Positions 9,401 to 18,557 of a DNA stretch of 64,000 nucleotides are shown here, piece after piece. Under the pieces are notes generated by a model. The model was not told where the DNA came from and searched no databases. It was given only the letters and a program-made list of their open reading frames with translations. Position numbers and translations under genes: made by a program. Origin of the DNA: Marinobacter sp. F4216 (GTDB lineage Bacteria; Pseudomonadota; Gammaproteobacteria; Pseudomonadales; Oleiphilaceae); contig NZ_JAIOUO010000003.1 in assembly GCF_019931195.1 (NCBI RefSeq), positions 124,001-188,000 of the forward strand. The letters run 5' to 3'. Numbering within the stretch: position 1 is the stretch's first letter; each line of letters begins with the position of its first letter.

Positions 9401-11345
9401 CCGCCTCACCGTGCCACACCTTGCGGAACAGGTCCTCGAAGATCGGCCGGATGCGATGGATATCCACCACCCGCCCCGATGCGGCCTGAAGCGTGAAGTC
9501 ATGAATCCAGACGGATTTGTCGTTGCGATCCACCACCTCGAACGGATGCTCGCCCAGTACCCGGAAGCCAAGATGGTCGAAAATTGGCATCACATCTGAC
9601 AACGGCAGGGGCTCGTCCGGATAGAACAGCTTGAAGTGAAGCGTGCTCTCATCCTCTTCCAGCGCCCGGTAGAAACTCATGGCCAGATCGCCATTCTTAA
9701 CCGATTCGGTAATGTGCTCCAGATCAATGGCCGCCCGGCGGGGAGAAAACATATCGATGTAACTGGACGGGAAACCAACGGACCAAAGCCGATACAGCTC
9801 GTTGCCCTGCTCTTCTCCGTAGGATTCGCTCAAGGCCTCGTTCAGGCCATCGCGCCAGGACTGGGCCAGTTCGATAACCTTGTCCCGGATTTCAGCCAGA
9901 GGAAGCTGACGGTTTTCAACCTGAGCCACCCGGATGGTGAACTGAACCCGGGCGAGTGGCGACTCGGAGAAGTGGGTAACAAACTCGATATCCTCGGCAT
10001 CCAGGCGATCCAGCAGCACCTGCTCAACTCGAATGCGAAGTTCGGTGTTGTAGATATCCCTCGGGAAAAACGCCAGACAGGTAACAAACTGACCGTACAC
10101 ATCCTCGCGCATGAACAGCTCAATACGACGACGCTCCTGGATGTAGAGGATATCCTTGGCGACCTCTAAAAGCTCATCCGCTTCGATCTGGAACATTTCG
10201 TCCCGTGGGTAGGTTGTCAGAATCTGCTCCAGTTCCTTGCCCGCGTAGTCGTCACGCATAAAGCCGGACTGTTCCATCACACTCTCAACCTTCCGGCGAA
10301 GCAGCGGAATCTCGTCCGGCCGCTCGTTGTAGACCCGTGATGTATAGAGGCCAAGGAAGCGGCGTTCACCCACCACTTCGCCCTTGCTGTTGAATTTCTT
10401 GACCGCGATGTAATCGGGGTAAGCAGGACGGTGCACCCGGGAGCGCTGGGCTGACTTGGCGAAAATAAAGATGTCGTCCGTCCGGGTCATTTCGTGCCGG
10501 GTACGCTGAGGCAGCTCGTTCAGGCGCACACGATCCGGGCGCTCATTGTTGACACGCAGGATACCCAACTCCGAGTTTTCAACCCGGCGCACCGCCATCC
10601 CGCTTTTGTCCTTGGCAAAGTCGTACTCGTCGTAGCCCAGGAAAGTGAAGTGATCCTCGACCAGCCAGTTCAGGAAGGCTCGGGCCTCGTCTTTTTCCTC
10701 ATCACTGATGCCCGCCTTGGTCTCATTCAGCTCGTCCAAGATCTCGCAGACCTTGTTGGTGACCACCGGGAAGTCACCCACCGCAATGCGGACTTCCTCC
10801 AGGACCCCCTGCAGGACATCCTCAAGGACTTTCAGGTCTGCCGGATCACTGTGCCGGTCAATCTCCAGCACGATGAACGCTTCGTACTGAGTCTTTTTGC
10901 TCGGCTTCTGGCCTGTCAGCAGCTTGCTCAGCTTACCATCGGTATCCCGGTCCACACGCAGGATGGAATACTGGATGGAATGGGTGCCGATCTCCCGCTG
11001 GTTGATCGCAATACGCAGAGAGTCGATCAGGAACGGAATGTTCGGATGCAGAATGAAAACGACCGTGTGGGTCGACTGCCAACCATCGCTCTCCAGGTCC
11101 GGGTTGAACACCGACACCGGGGTTTCGTCCGCCTGGCGTTTTTGCAGAAACTGCCAGGACGCCAAAACTGCCCCATAGGTATCGGAAAATCGGCGGCTGG
11201 TGAGCTCCTCCAGAGGGATATGGGCATAGTGCTGCTTGGCAAACTCACTGATTTTCTTGGCTTCTGTTTTTGCTATTTTCTGGGCGAACGCATCAGCCAA
11301 CTGCTCAAAGAACTGATCCTTGCTGGCTACTGTCACTGCATTCAT
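6459..11345 (-). CDS. gdhB: NAD-specific glutamate dehydrogenase, large (180-kDa) class
   Basis: 1628 residues, matching the large GdhB of Pseudomonas aeruginosa (about 1620). It oxidatively deaminates glutamate to 2-oxoglutarate and ammonia with NAD+, feeding amino-acid carbon (for example from arginine) into the TCA cycle. An extended regulatory N-terminal half (ACT-like regions) precedes the catalytic core at about residues 800-1200, which contains GGLRWSDR, the lysine-bearing KNAVIVPVGAKGG and the nucleotide-binding region GIGDMGGDVFGNGML. Monocistronic, divergent from the moxR operon. The start ATG at 11345 is the only reasonable one. Several long antisense frames inside it are shadows. 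Confidence 0.95.
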   Translation of the reverse strand: MNAVTVASKDQFFEQLADAFAQKIAKTEAKKISEFAKQHYAHIPLEELTSRRFSDTYGAVLASWQFLQKRQADETPVSVFNPDLESDGWQSTHTVVFILHPNIPFLIDSLRIAINQREIGTHSIQYSILRVDRDTDGKLSKLLTGQKPSKKTQYEAFIVLEIDRHSDPADLKVLEDVLQGVLEEVRIAVGDFPVVTNKVCEILDELNETKAGISDEEKDEARAFLNWLVEDHFTFLGYDEYDFAKDKSGMAVRRVENSELGILRVNNERPDRVRLNELPQRTRHEMTRTDDIFIFAKSAQRSRVHRPAYPDYIAVKKFNSKGEVVGERRFLGLYTSRVYNERPDEIPLLRRKVESVMEQSGFMRDDYAGKELEQILTTYPRDEMFQIEADELLEVAKDILYIQERRRIELFMREDVYGQFVTCLAFFPRDIYNTELRIRVEQVLLDRLDAEDIEFVTHFSESPLARVQFTIRVAQVENRQLPLAEIRDKVIELAQSWRDGLNEALSESYGEEQGNELYRLWSVGFPSSYIDMFSPRRAAIDLEHITESVKNGDLAMSFYRALEEDESTLHFKLFYPDEPLPLSDVMPIFDHLGFRVLGEHPFEVVDRNDKSVWIHDFTLQAASGRVVDIHRIRPIFEDLFRKVWHGEAENDSFNRLLLSSYMSWREIALLRAYARYMRQIRISNSQRFISNTLVNHVDLTRTLLDYFEVRFNPDRFHSEAQIQAAQQKLEIEFNAGLDQVANLSEDRVLRLYLELMQATLRTNYYQPDANGGHKTYISVKLDPSKIPDMPLPLPMFEIFVYSPRVEGVHLRGGKVARGGLRWSDRFEDYRTEILGLVKAQQVKNAVIVPVGAKGGFVAKRLPSPSNREAFQAEGIEAYKTFIRGLLDITDNLVETGIKPPERVVRHDEDDHYLVVAADKGTATFSDIANGLSEEYGFWMGDAFASGGSNGYDHKKMGITARGAWVSVERHFREMGLNPALDEFTAIGIGDMGGDVFGNGMLCSEKTKLVAAFNHIHIFVDPDPNPEMSYKERKRLFEMPRSAWTDYDTKLISKGGGVFSRSAKSIPISPEMKKLLGIKADKMPPNMLISHILKAEADLLWVGGIGTYVKAASETHSDVGDKANDGLRINGSDLRCKVVGEGGNLGLTQLGRIEYALRGGRLNTDFIDNAGGVDCSDHEVNMKILLNQTVAMGDLTGKQRNIMLEEMTDDVAALVLKNNYRQTQAISIASEDAAQRLEEYRRLMNTLENEGKLNRELEFLPNDETLSERKFEKKGLTRPELSVLISYVKAGLKQTLTDSSLPDEPLLASEMYKVFPRKLTQKFSSELGEHQLRREIIATQIANDMVNHMGITFVERLSQSTGADAPSIALAWIIARDVFRIDNWWDRIEDQDFNVPAQLQMDLMQDLMRLMRRSVRWLLRNRRAELNIQAHIERFADSVWQITASLPEYLGNHARTAWEKRHKELVDAGLGKELASVVSGTDYLYSSLGIIEAQEATGMPLKTVANLYYELGDRLDLNWFARAIATLSPTSHWQALARESFREDLEWQQRSLTVGVLKLAGTPEDVPQSVDAWLKRHSALVRRWKSMLSELKAVREPEYAMFSVALRELLDLAQTTIHANQPESIEPVE

Positions 11346-11510
11346 GTTTAACCTCGGTGACTGTGAAATAAACGTAATCGACGAAACGTCACATAAGGAT
11401 AGTCAAACCCTTGATTTTTGCCGTTTAGACACCAAAACTGCGGCAACTACCTACGGACGATACACGTTGCTCGAATGAGCCAAAACACAAAGTGGGAGCA
11501 TTCTTTTTCG

Positions 11511-12473
11511 ATGTCGCTACAGCATACGTTCGGTGAGCTAAGATCGCAGTTAGCAAAACGGATAATTGGACAGGAAAAACTGGTTGACCGACTTCTGATT
11601 GCCCTTCTGGCCGACGGTCACCTGCTGGTCGAGGGAGCCCCCGGCCTCGCAAAAACCACCGCCATCAAAGCACTCGCCGATCACCTGGAAGGTGACTTTC
11701 ACCGTATCCAGTTCACTCCGGACCTATTACCCTCCGACGTCACCGGTAGCGAAATCTACCGGGCGGAAACCGGCCAGTTCGAATTCCAGCGCGGGCCGAT
11801 TTTCCACAACCTGGTTCTGGCCGATGAGATCAACCGTGCGCCGGCCAAAGTGCAATCCGCACTCCTGGAAGCTATGGGAGAAAGGCAGGTCAGCGTGGGA
11901 CTCAAGACCTTTCCACTGCCGTCATTATTCATGGTTATGGCAACCCAGAACCCCATTGAGCAGGAAGGCACTTACCCCCTGCCGGAAGCCCAGCTCGATC
12001 GTTTCCTGATGCAAGTCATCATCGACTACCCTTCGGCCGATGCCGAGCGTGCGATCCTCCATCTGGCCCGCAACGATTACCGTCAGGGACAGCCGGATGC
12101 CAGCACTAAACTGTCAGCAGAACAGGTATTTGCCGCAAGAAACGAAGTGGCTGATCTGCACATGGCAGAACCCGTCGAACGCTATCTGCTGGCTCTGGTG
12201 CTGGCAACACGTAATGCTACGGATATCGATCCGGAACTGGCCCGCTGGACCGCCTTCGGCGCCAGTCCCCGGGGCACCATCGCACTGGATCGATGCGCCC
12301 GTGCCCTGGCCTGGCTGGACGGCCGGGACTACGTGACACCGGATGATGTGCGTGCCATGGCCTTCGACGTACTTCGCCATCGCATCCTGCTGACCTTTGA
12401 AGCCGAAGCCGAAGGCGTGACGGCCGACACGGTCATTCAGCGACTGATTGACCGGGTGCCCGTAACCGCCTGA
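11511..12473 (+). CDS. MoxR-family AAA+ ATPase
   Basis: About 320 residues from the ATG at 11511 (MSLQHTF); in-frame upstream starts at 11475 or 11418 would add non-conserved residues. Walker A is GAPGLAKTT (about residues 42-50), Walker B LVLADEINRAP, with the MoxR hallmark ATQNPIEQEGTYPLPEAQLDRF. MoxR ATPases act as chaperones that mature or activate von Willebrand A proteins encoded beside them. Here the gene heads a six-gene operon with two VWA proteins, so the partners are probably BatA and BatB. Confidence 0.92.
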   Translation: MSLQHTFGELRSQLAKRIIGQEKLVDRLLIALLADGHLLVEGAPGLAKTTAIKALADHLEGDFHRIQFTPDLLPSDVTGSEIYRAETGQFEFQRGPIFHNLVLADEINRAPAKVQSALLEAMGERQVSVGLKTFPLPSLFMVMATQNPIEQEGTYPLPEAQLDRFLMQVIIDYPSADAERAILHLARNDYRQGQPDASTKLSAEQVFAARNEVADLHMAEPVERYLLALVLATRNATDIDPELARWTAFGASPRGTIALDRCARALAWLDGRDYVTPDDVRAMAFDVLRHRILLTFEAEAEGVTADTVIQRLIDRVPVTA

Positions 12474-12507
12474 ACACGCGCCAAATGGACAGACTGATAC
12501 CGCCACC

Positions 12508-13452
12508 ATGGCTACCATTGATGCAGTAACTCACATCAGCCTGCCCGACCTGATTCGACTACAGGCGGACGCCCGGGCACTGAAACTGCCCTCGGCAAAG
12601 CCCGCCCGTGCGCGCCAGGCAGGCATGCAGCGCTCGCCACAGCGCGGCCGGGGCATGGCATTTGCGGAAGTCCGGCAATATCAGCCCGGTGACGACATTC
12701 GCAGTATCGACTGGCGGGTGACCGCCAGGCGCCAGGCTCCCCACACCAAGCTCTACGAAGAGGAACGGGAACGCCCGATCATCCTGATCTGCGATCTTGG
12801 CCCCACCCTGTTTTTTGCCAGCACGGGTGCCTACAAACAGGTGCGTGCCGCGCAGGTTACCGGCCTGCTTGCCTGGCTGGCCTTGTGGTCCGGCGATCAG
12901 GTGGGTGGCATCGTATTCAATGGCAAAACACTGAGTGTTCAGCGCCCTGCCCGCCGGAAAAAATCGGTACTTCGCCTTCTGGATACCCTCGCCGAGCAAC
13001 AACACAGTCCGAACGAAGAACCGGACGAACCGACTTCCGCACGGCCTGGTAACTCCCTGAATGACGCCTTGATGGAAGCGCGCCGGGTAGCACACACCGG
13101 CAGCCGGATCTTTGTCATCAGTGATTTCCTGTCAGTGTCGCCAGACACCGCGACCCACCTGGGCGTACTGGCCCGGCACAATGCCGTCAATGCCCTGCGC
13201 ATAGTCGACCCCCTGGAGCAACAGTTGCCAGACCACGGTCGCTTTGCGGTCGCTGGCCCCCAGGGGCCGGTCTGGTTCGACGCCGGCAATCATCGCTTTC
13301 AGGAGGCCTGGCACCAAAAGGTGGCCGAGCACGAGGCGACACTGCAAGACTGCTTCCGAAAATCCCAGGTGGCAACAGCCCTGTTCTCCACCGGGGACGA
13401 CCCCGCCAGTATCCTGAAAACCCTGCTTGCCCCCGGAGGCCGGATCGGATGA
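12508..13452 (+). CDS. DUF58 domain protein
   Basis: 314 residues, cytosolic, with the DUF58 signature R-QYQPGDDIRSIDWRVTARR at about residues 55-75 and a VWA-like C-terminal half. DUF58 proteins almost always sit between moxR and VWA genes; biochemical function is not settled. It follows moxR by 34 bp, and its stop overlaps the next start by 4 bp (ATGA), indicating translational coupling. Confidence 0.88.
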   Translation: MATIDAVTHISLPDLIRLQADARALKLPSAKPARARQAGMQRSPQRGRGMAFAEVRQYQPGDDIRSIDWRVTARRQAPHTKLYEEERERPIILICDLGPTLFFASTGAYKQVRAAQVTGLLAWLALWSGDQVGGIVFNGKTLSVQRPARRKKSVLRLLDTLAEQQHSPNEEPDEPTSARPGNSLNDALMEARRVAHTGSRIFVISDFLSVSPDTATHLGVLARHNAVNALRIVDPLEQQLPDHGRFAVAGPQGPVWFDAGNHRFQEAWHQKVAEHEATLQDCFRKSQVATALFSTGDDPASILKTLLAPGGRIG

Positions 13453-13916
13453 CGCCACAGGATCCCCTCAGCGAACTTCGGGACATTCACCTTCCGGAAA
13501 CCGGCGGCTTCTGGCCACCGGCACCTGGTTGGTGGGCGCTGGCTCTGCTACTGGTGATTCTGGTGATCGCGGGGTTCTGGCTGGCTCGCCGTCATCGGCA
13601 AAAAAATGCCTGGCGTCGCCAGGCCAGTGCCGAGATGGCCGAACTGGAAAAGAACCAGGTGCCAGACGCCCAGTGGTTCAGCCAGCTAAACAGTCTACTC
13701 AAACGTGCCGCACGGCAGCGTTATCCGGACCTGCATCCGGAGGCCCTGTCCGGTGAAGCCTGGATTGCTTTTTTGCTGGATAAAGCTCCGGGGGAACGCA
13801 TTGCTTCCCGTCCGGTGGTTGAAGCCATGGTGCACGCTACCTGGCAACCGGACACTGCCGGAGACCCTCACCAGGCGCTTGAATTTGCCCGGCGATGGCT
13901 GAGGAAACAATCATGA
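13449..13916 (+). CDS. DUF4381 small membrane protein of the bat operon
   Basis: 155 residues with one transmembrane helix near residues 25-45 (WWALALLLVILVIAGFWLA) and a cytosolic C-terminal part that includes LLKRAARQRYP and LSGEAWIAFL, typical of DUF4381. Start and stop overlap both neighbours by 4 bp (ATGA at 13449 and 13913). Probably a membrane scaffold for the MoxR/VWA complex; this role is inferred from context. Confidence 0.82.
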   Translation: MTPQDPLSELRDIHLPETGGFWPPAPGWWALALLLVILVIAGFWLARRHRQKNAWRRQASAEMAELEKNQVPDAQWFSQLNSLLKRAARQRYPDLHPEALSGEAWIAFLLDKAPGERIASRPVVEAMVHATWQPDTAGDPHQALEFARRWLRKQS

Positions 13917-14938
13917 TCAGTTTTGCCTATCCCTGGTTTCTGGTGCTTGCCCTGTTGCCGTTGTTGATGCAATGGCGCAAGCCCACCACCCAGACGGTTG
14001 ATGCGCCTGTGCTACCCGTTGGCCACTGGTTATCGGACCTGCCGGGCGTCAGCCTGAGCGGGACGGCCACGCCACTCTGGCAAAGGGCATTGCTGGTACT
14101 CGCCTGGGTTCTGCTGGTGCTGGCACTGGCCCGCCCCCAGCACGTGGGTGAGCAGGTCCAGCAGCCGGTTTCCGGACGCGACCTGATGCTGGTGGTCGAC
14201 ATCTCCCCCAGCATGGACGAGCAGGACATGATCCTTCAGGGGCGCAGCATTAATCGTCTGCAGGCGGTCAAGCTGGTCCTGAATGACTTCGTTGCCAATC
14301 GACAGGGCGACCGTCTGGGTCTAATCCTGTTTGGCACACAACCCTACGTGCAGGCTCCGTTGACCTTTGATCTGAAAACCCTGCGCACACTGATGAGCGA
14401 AGCCGGGCTGGGCATGGCTGGCCGTGCCACTGCCATTGGTGATGCGGTTGGGCTGGCCGTGAAACGACTGCGTAATCGTCCCCAGGACCAGCGCGTTGTG
14501 ATCCTGCTAACCGACGGCGCCAACACCGCCGGAGAGATCACGCCAGACAAAGCCACTGAAATTGCCGAAGCGGCCAGTGTCCGCCTGTACACCATCGGAA
14601 TCGGAGCCGACACCATGGTTCAAAGGGGCCTGCTTGGTTCCCGACGGGTGAATCCCTCGAGGGATCTGGACGAAGCCCTGCTGACTCGCATGGCGGAACA
14701 GACCGGTGGGCAGTACTTCCGCGCAAGAAGCTTGCCGGAGCTGGAACTGATCTACGAGAGCATCAACCAACTGGAACCAATTGAGCTGGAGGGCAAGTTC
14801 TACCGGCCGGTGACCGACCTGTATTACTGGCCAGCTGGATTAGCTGGCCTTCTGGGCCTGGGTATGTTCCTGGTCAGGATGATGCGATCCCGGCACCTGT
14901 CCAGACAGGCTGCCACCGGAGGCAATGTTCATGGCTGA
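13913..14938 (+). CDS. batA: BatA-like membrane VWA protein
   Basis: About 341 residues from ATG 13913, which overlaps the previous stop by 4 bp; the frame opens six codons earlier but without that coupling. Membrane helices at the N-terminus (residues ~3-20 and 58-74) and near residue 310 flank a von Willebrand A domain. The MIDAS motif is DISPS (D96, S98, S100), with the LLTDGAN segment further on. In Bacteroides and Leptospira Bat proteins were linked to stress or oxygen tolerance, but the mechanism remains unclear. Confidence 0.88.
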   Translation: MISFAYPWFLVLALLPLLMQWRKPTTQTVDAPVLPVGHWLSDLPGVSLSGTATPLWQRALLVLAWVLLVLALARPQHVGEQVQQPVSGRDLMLVVDISPSMDEQDMILQGRSINRLQAVKLVLNDFVANRQGDRLGLILFGTQPYVQAPLTFDLKTLRTLMSEAGLGMAGRATAIGDAVGLAVKRLRNRPQDQRVVILLTDGANTAGEITPDKATEIAEAASVRLYTIGIGADTMVQRGLLGSRRVNPSRDLDEALLTRMAEQTGGQYFRARSLPELELIYESINQLEPIELEGKFYRPVTDLYYWPAGLAGLLGLGMFLVRMMRSRHLSRQAATGGNVHG

Positions 14939-16751
14939 TTTTCATTTCCTGCGCCCCGCCTGGTTGCTGCTGATCCTGTGCCTGCCACTGGTGGTTCTGG
15001 TGTTGCGTCAACTGAGCCTTGGCGACAGTGGCTGGAGCCGGATTATTCCCCAACGCCTGCTGGCACCAGTGATACGACATCGGGGCTCAGCCGGAAAGAC
15101 AGCACGTTCGCCACTGCTTCCGGTCATGGTGGCGGTCGTGGTGCTGGCCATCGCCCTGGCAGGCCCGGCCTGGCGTCAGGCACCCACGCCGCTCAAGCAA
15201 CAGGGCGACAGCCTGGTCATTGTTCTGGACCTGTCACTGTCCATGCTGGCCACCGATGTGGAACCAAACCGACTCACCCTCGCTAAGCGCAAAATCCGGG
15301 ACATCCTTGCCGAACGAAAGGGCAACCTGAACGGTCTGATCGTGTACTCGGCCGATACCCATGTGGTCGCCCCATTAACCGACGACGGTAAAACCATTGA
15401 GGCCATGCTCGACGTGCTGGACCCGGTGATCATGCCAGCGCCGGGCAACCGCACGGACCTCGCCATCGCCCAGGCCCGAAACCTGCTGGATAACGGGGCA
15501 CCCGGCAGAGGCCGGATCCTGCTGATTGCCGATGCGGTGGACGATCGTTATTTCTCCGCCATCGAAGAGACACTGGATGCCGGAGGCGTATCCCTGAGCA
15601 CGCTGGTTGTTGGCACCAGCGAAGGGGGACCCATTCCACTGGCCAAGCGAGGCTTCATCCGGGATAACGGCAACATTGTCATCACCCGGGCCGACCCGGA
15701 GGGTATGGAGGATCTGGCGGAAAAGACCGGTGGACGCAGCCATGGGCTGACACTCGATAACACCGACATTGATGCCCTCGCCCTCGCCTCATCCAAGCAG
15801 GACGACTGGCAGGACGAGGACAGCAGCGAGTCCATCAATCAGTGGCAGGACGACGGCTACTGGCTGCTCTGGCTGGCAGTGCCGCTGTTCCTGATCGGTT
15901 GGCGCCGCGGGGCCTTCGCGGTCCTCCTGCTCGCCACCTTGCCGATGGGCCCGCAGCCCGCTCACGCAATGGAGTGGGACGAACTCTGGCAAAGGGAAGA
16001 TCAGCGGGCACCGGAACTCATCAAGGATAATCCGTCAGCGGCGTCCAGACAGCTCAGGTCACCCGAATGGCGGGGATCTGCCCTGTACCGGTCTGAAAAC
16101 TACGACCAGGCTGCGCGCGCCTTCGCACAATCAGACAGCGCCCGGGCCGACTATAACCGGGGCAACGCCCTGGCCCGTGCCGGTAAGCTGGAGCAAGCCA
16201 TCGAGGCATACGACAGTGCGCTGTCCAAGGCGCCCGAGATGGACGATGCCCGGTTCAATCGGGATCTGGTCGAGGATCTGCTGGAGCAACAACAGCAACA
16301 GGATCAGGATCAGCAAGGCGGATCCGGCCAGCAGGATTCCGAGCAGAACCAGGACAATCGTTCAGGTGGTTCTTCCGAGAGCAATGACCAGCAATCACAG
16401 TCCGAGCAACAATCCCCCCAGGAACAGTCTGAGGGGGAAGGCTCTGGCGATCAGCCACAGCAACCGGATACCACCGACCAGGCACAGAATAACAACCAGC
16501 AACCGGGCGCCCAGGGTGAGCAAACCGAACCCGAGCCGGCTGCCGGCGCAGCGGATTCCGGGGACAGCGCCCCCCGGTCTGCCGATCAGGTGGAAGGGCC
16601 AGCCCCCATCTCGGAAACACCGCTGTCCCAGGGCCAGGAGCAGTGGCTCCGACGAATACCCGATGACCCGGGCGGCCTGTTGAAACGCAAATTCCTGCAA
16701 CAATATCAGGAACGTCAGACCCCATCAGACGAGGGCGATACACCATGGTAA
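14931..16751 (+). CDS. BatB/BatC-type VWA-TPR fusion membrane protein
   Basis: About 606 residues from ATG 14931 (an in-frame ATG at 14925 is also possible). Helices at residues ~8-27 and 61-80 precede a VWA domain with MIDAS DLSLS (D100, S102, S104). Another hydrophobic pair follows around residues 300-330, then a periplasmic TPR region (YNRGNALARAGKLEQAIEAY), then about 120 residues very rich in Gln, Asp, Ser and Glu, likely disordered. In many genomes the VWA part (BatB) and TPR part (BatC) are separate; here they are one chain. It overlaps batA by 8 bp and batD by 7 bp. Confidence 0.87.
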   Translation: MADFHFLRPAWLLLILCLPLVVLVLRQLSLGDSGWSRIIPQRLLAPVIRHRGSAGKTARSPLLPVMVAVVVLAIALAGPAWRQAPTPLKQQGDSLVIVLDLSLSMLATDVEPNRLTLAKRKIRDILAERKGNLNGLIVYSADTHVVAPLTDDGKTIEAMLDVLDPVIMPAPGNRTDLAIAQARNLLDNGAPGRGRILLIADAVDDRYFSAIEETLDAGGVSLSTLVVGTSEGGPIPLAKRGFIRDNGNIVITRADPEGMEDLAEKTGGRSHGLTLDNTDIDALALASSKQDDWQDEDSSESINQWQDDGYWLLWLAVPLFLIGWRRGAFAVLLLATLPMGPQPAHAMEWDELWQREDQRAPELIKDNPSAASRQLRSPEWRGSALYRSENYDQAARAFAQSDSARADYNRGNALARAGKLEQAIEAYDSALSKAPEMDDARFNRDLVEDLLEQQQQQDQDQQGGSGQQDSEQNQDNRSGGSSESNDQQSQSEQQSPQEQSEGEGSGDQPQQPDTTDQAQNNNQQPGAQGEQTEPEPAAGAADSGDSAPRSADQVEGPAPISETPLSQGQEQWLRRIPDDPGGLLKRKFLQQYQERQTPSDEGDTPW

Positions 16752-18481
16752 AGAAGCTTTTTTTACCGCTGCTTCTGCTGTTTGCCGGGCTCTTGGTGAG
16801 CCTGCCTTCCCATGCCGAGGAATTACGGGTCGAACCCGATCGGAAGCGGCTCTACGAGGGCGAGGTTCTGACCCTCACCGTCACCGGTTCGATGAAACTG
16901 GACGTCAACCTGAGCAACCTGTTTGATTTCGACCTGTCGGATCTCCCCGCTCCCGATATCGACAAGCTGAAAAATGATTTCGACATCCTCGGTCGCAATC
17001 AGCGCTACAACATCCAGACCATCAACGGTGACATGGTGGGTGAACTCACCTGGACCTATCAGGTTGCCCCCAAGCGCACCGGTGCACTGACCATTCCGTC
17101 CCTGACCTTCAAGGATTCCAAATCGAAGCCCGTTACCATTGAGGTGGTCAGCGGCAGCCCGCCCGACCAGGATAGCTCCGGCCGGGTGAGCTTCATTGAA
17201 TTATCGGCGGACAAAGCCGAACTCTATGTCCAGGAGCAACTGACTTTCACGGTCCGCCTGTTTTTCAGTGGCCGGCTGATCCGGGGTGACCTGTCCGAAC
17301 CCCGTCACCCCAATGCGATCATCGAACCTCTGGGTAAACAGCGGGAATATGCCCGTTACCGGGATGGCCAGCAGTACCGGGTGGTAGAACGACGTTACGC
17401 CATTTTTCCCCAGCGCCCGGGCGAGTTCTCACTGGCACCCATTCAGTTCGAAGGCCAGGCCCGCGATTCAGAAGGAAAGTTGCTGTTCCTGAGGGACAGC
17501 GAAGAGCTGTACAGCATTCCGGTGAAGGATGTCCCTGCGGAATTCACTGGCGATGTGTGGCTGCCAGCCAGTGCCCTCGCGCTGGAAGAAACCGGCCTGT
17601 CCGGCAAAGGCGAGATCTACATTGGCGACAACCTGACCCGTGAATTGGTACTGAGAGCGACGGGGCTGCCTTCCGAGGCCCTGCCCCCGCTTCCTGATGT
17701 CACGCCGGAAGGGATCAGGAGCTATCCGGAACAGCCGGAACGTTCCACCGAAGTAACACAGGAGGGGCTGGTGTCATCTCTGAAGCAGAGCTCCGCCCTG
17801 GTGCCGGTCAGGGCGGGCAAACTGACGCTGCCGGAAATCCGCATTCCCTGGTGGGATACCAGCACAGACACCCAGCGCACCGCAGTGATTCCCGCGCGTA
17901 CCCTGACCATATCGGGGTCCGGAGCCGAGGCTGTTCAAGAGCCACAGAGTCCACAACAAGAGCCGTCACTTACTGATCAGGAAACCGAATCATCGGATGG
18001 CCCGGACCAGGAACCTGTCGGCTCTGCGGGCTTTTGGCCCTGGCTGAGCCTGGTGCTCGGGCTGGTCTGGCTGGGGACCCTGGCGCTGTGGTGGCGCTCA
18101 CACCGTCGCCCTGATCGGGCGGACACGTCCTGCATCACACCGACGGACGGTTCAGAAAAAGCCTTATTCAGCGAGCTGACTCGGGCATCCTTGGACGGTT
18201 CCCAGCAGACTCCACAGTTGTTCATCCAGTGGATGAACCATCGTTTCCCCGGTCATGAGTTCAGGACGGTGAGCGAGGCAGTGGCGTGGAGTCAGGAAGA
18301 AACCGTAAAGATAGAACTGGGGCGTTTGCAGGAGCGACTCTTTGGTAGCGAGACACACGCAGGCGGATGGGACGGCAGTACGCTCGTGGACGCCCTGAAC
18401 CGCCTGCGCCAGCGCAAACTGAATGACGCCAGAGAGACTGATTCCCTGCCGCCGCTCTACCCCGACAACCTGTCCGTATGA
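16745..18481 (+). CDS. batD: BatD-like protein
   Basis: 578 residues. A signal peptide (LFLPLLLLFAGLLVSLPSHA, residues ~5-24) is followed by a long beta-rich periplasmic domain with the usual BatD features (LTVTGSMKLDVNLSNLFDFD; a region resembling Ig-like repeats), a transmembrane helix near residues 428-450 (PWLSLVLGLVWLGTLALWW) and a cytosolic tail. Last gene of the moxR-bat operon; its ATG overlaps the end of the VWA-TPR gene. Probably spans the inner membrane as part of the same complex; its ligand is unknown. Confidence 0.87.
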   Translation: MVKKLFLPLLLLFAGLLVSLPSHAEELRVEPDRKRLYEGEVLTLTVTGSMKLDVNLSNLFDFDLSDLPAPDIDKLKNDFDILGRNQRYNIQTINGDMVGELTWTYQVAPKRTGALTIPSLTFKDSKSKPVTIEVVSGSPPDQDSSGRVSFIELSADKAELYVQEQLTFTVRLFFSGRLIRGDLSEPRHPNAIIEPLGKQREYARYRDGQQYRVVERRYAIFPQRPGEFSLAPIQFEGQARDSEGKLLFLRDSEELYSIPVKDVPAEFTGDVWLPASALALEETGLSGKGEIYIGDNLTRELVLRATGLPSEALPPLPDVTPEGIRSYPEQPERSTEVTQEGLVSSLKQSSALVPVRAGKLTLPEIRIPWWDTSTDTQRTAVIPARTLTISGSGAEAVQEPQSPQQEPSLTDQETESSDGPDQEPVGSAGFWPWLSLVLGLVWLGTLALWWRSHRRPDRADTSCITPTDGSEKALFSELTRASLDGSQQTPQLFIQWMNHRFPGHEFRTVSEAVAWSQEETVKIELGRLQERLFGSETHAGGWDGSTLVDALNRLRQRKLNDARETDSLPPLYPDNLSV

Positions 18482-18503
18482 TGGGGCACCAAGACCGGCA
18501 GGA

Positions 18504-18541
18504 GACCAGGACATTGCCGCCGGTGCCGGCGCCCCCTGGTC
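18504..18541. terminator. Possible bidirectional terminator between batD and ccmI
   Basis: GACCAGG (18504-18510) pairs with CCTGGTC (18535-18541) around a GC-rich inner hairpin, in the 76-bp gap between converging genes. U-tracts are poor on both sides (TTCC on the plus strand), so confidence is limited. Confidence 0.4.
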
Positions 18542-18557
18542 TTCCACCCTATTGAGA

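Noticed and set aside
10494..11351. 285-codon frame antisense to gdhB (others at 7467-8420 and 8436-9599)
   Set aside because: Antisense shadows caused by codon bias of gdhB; no recognisable protein features.
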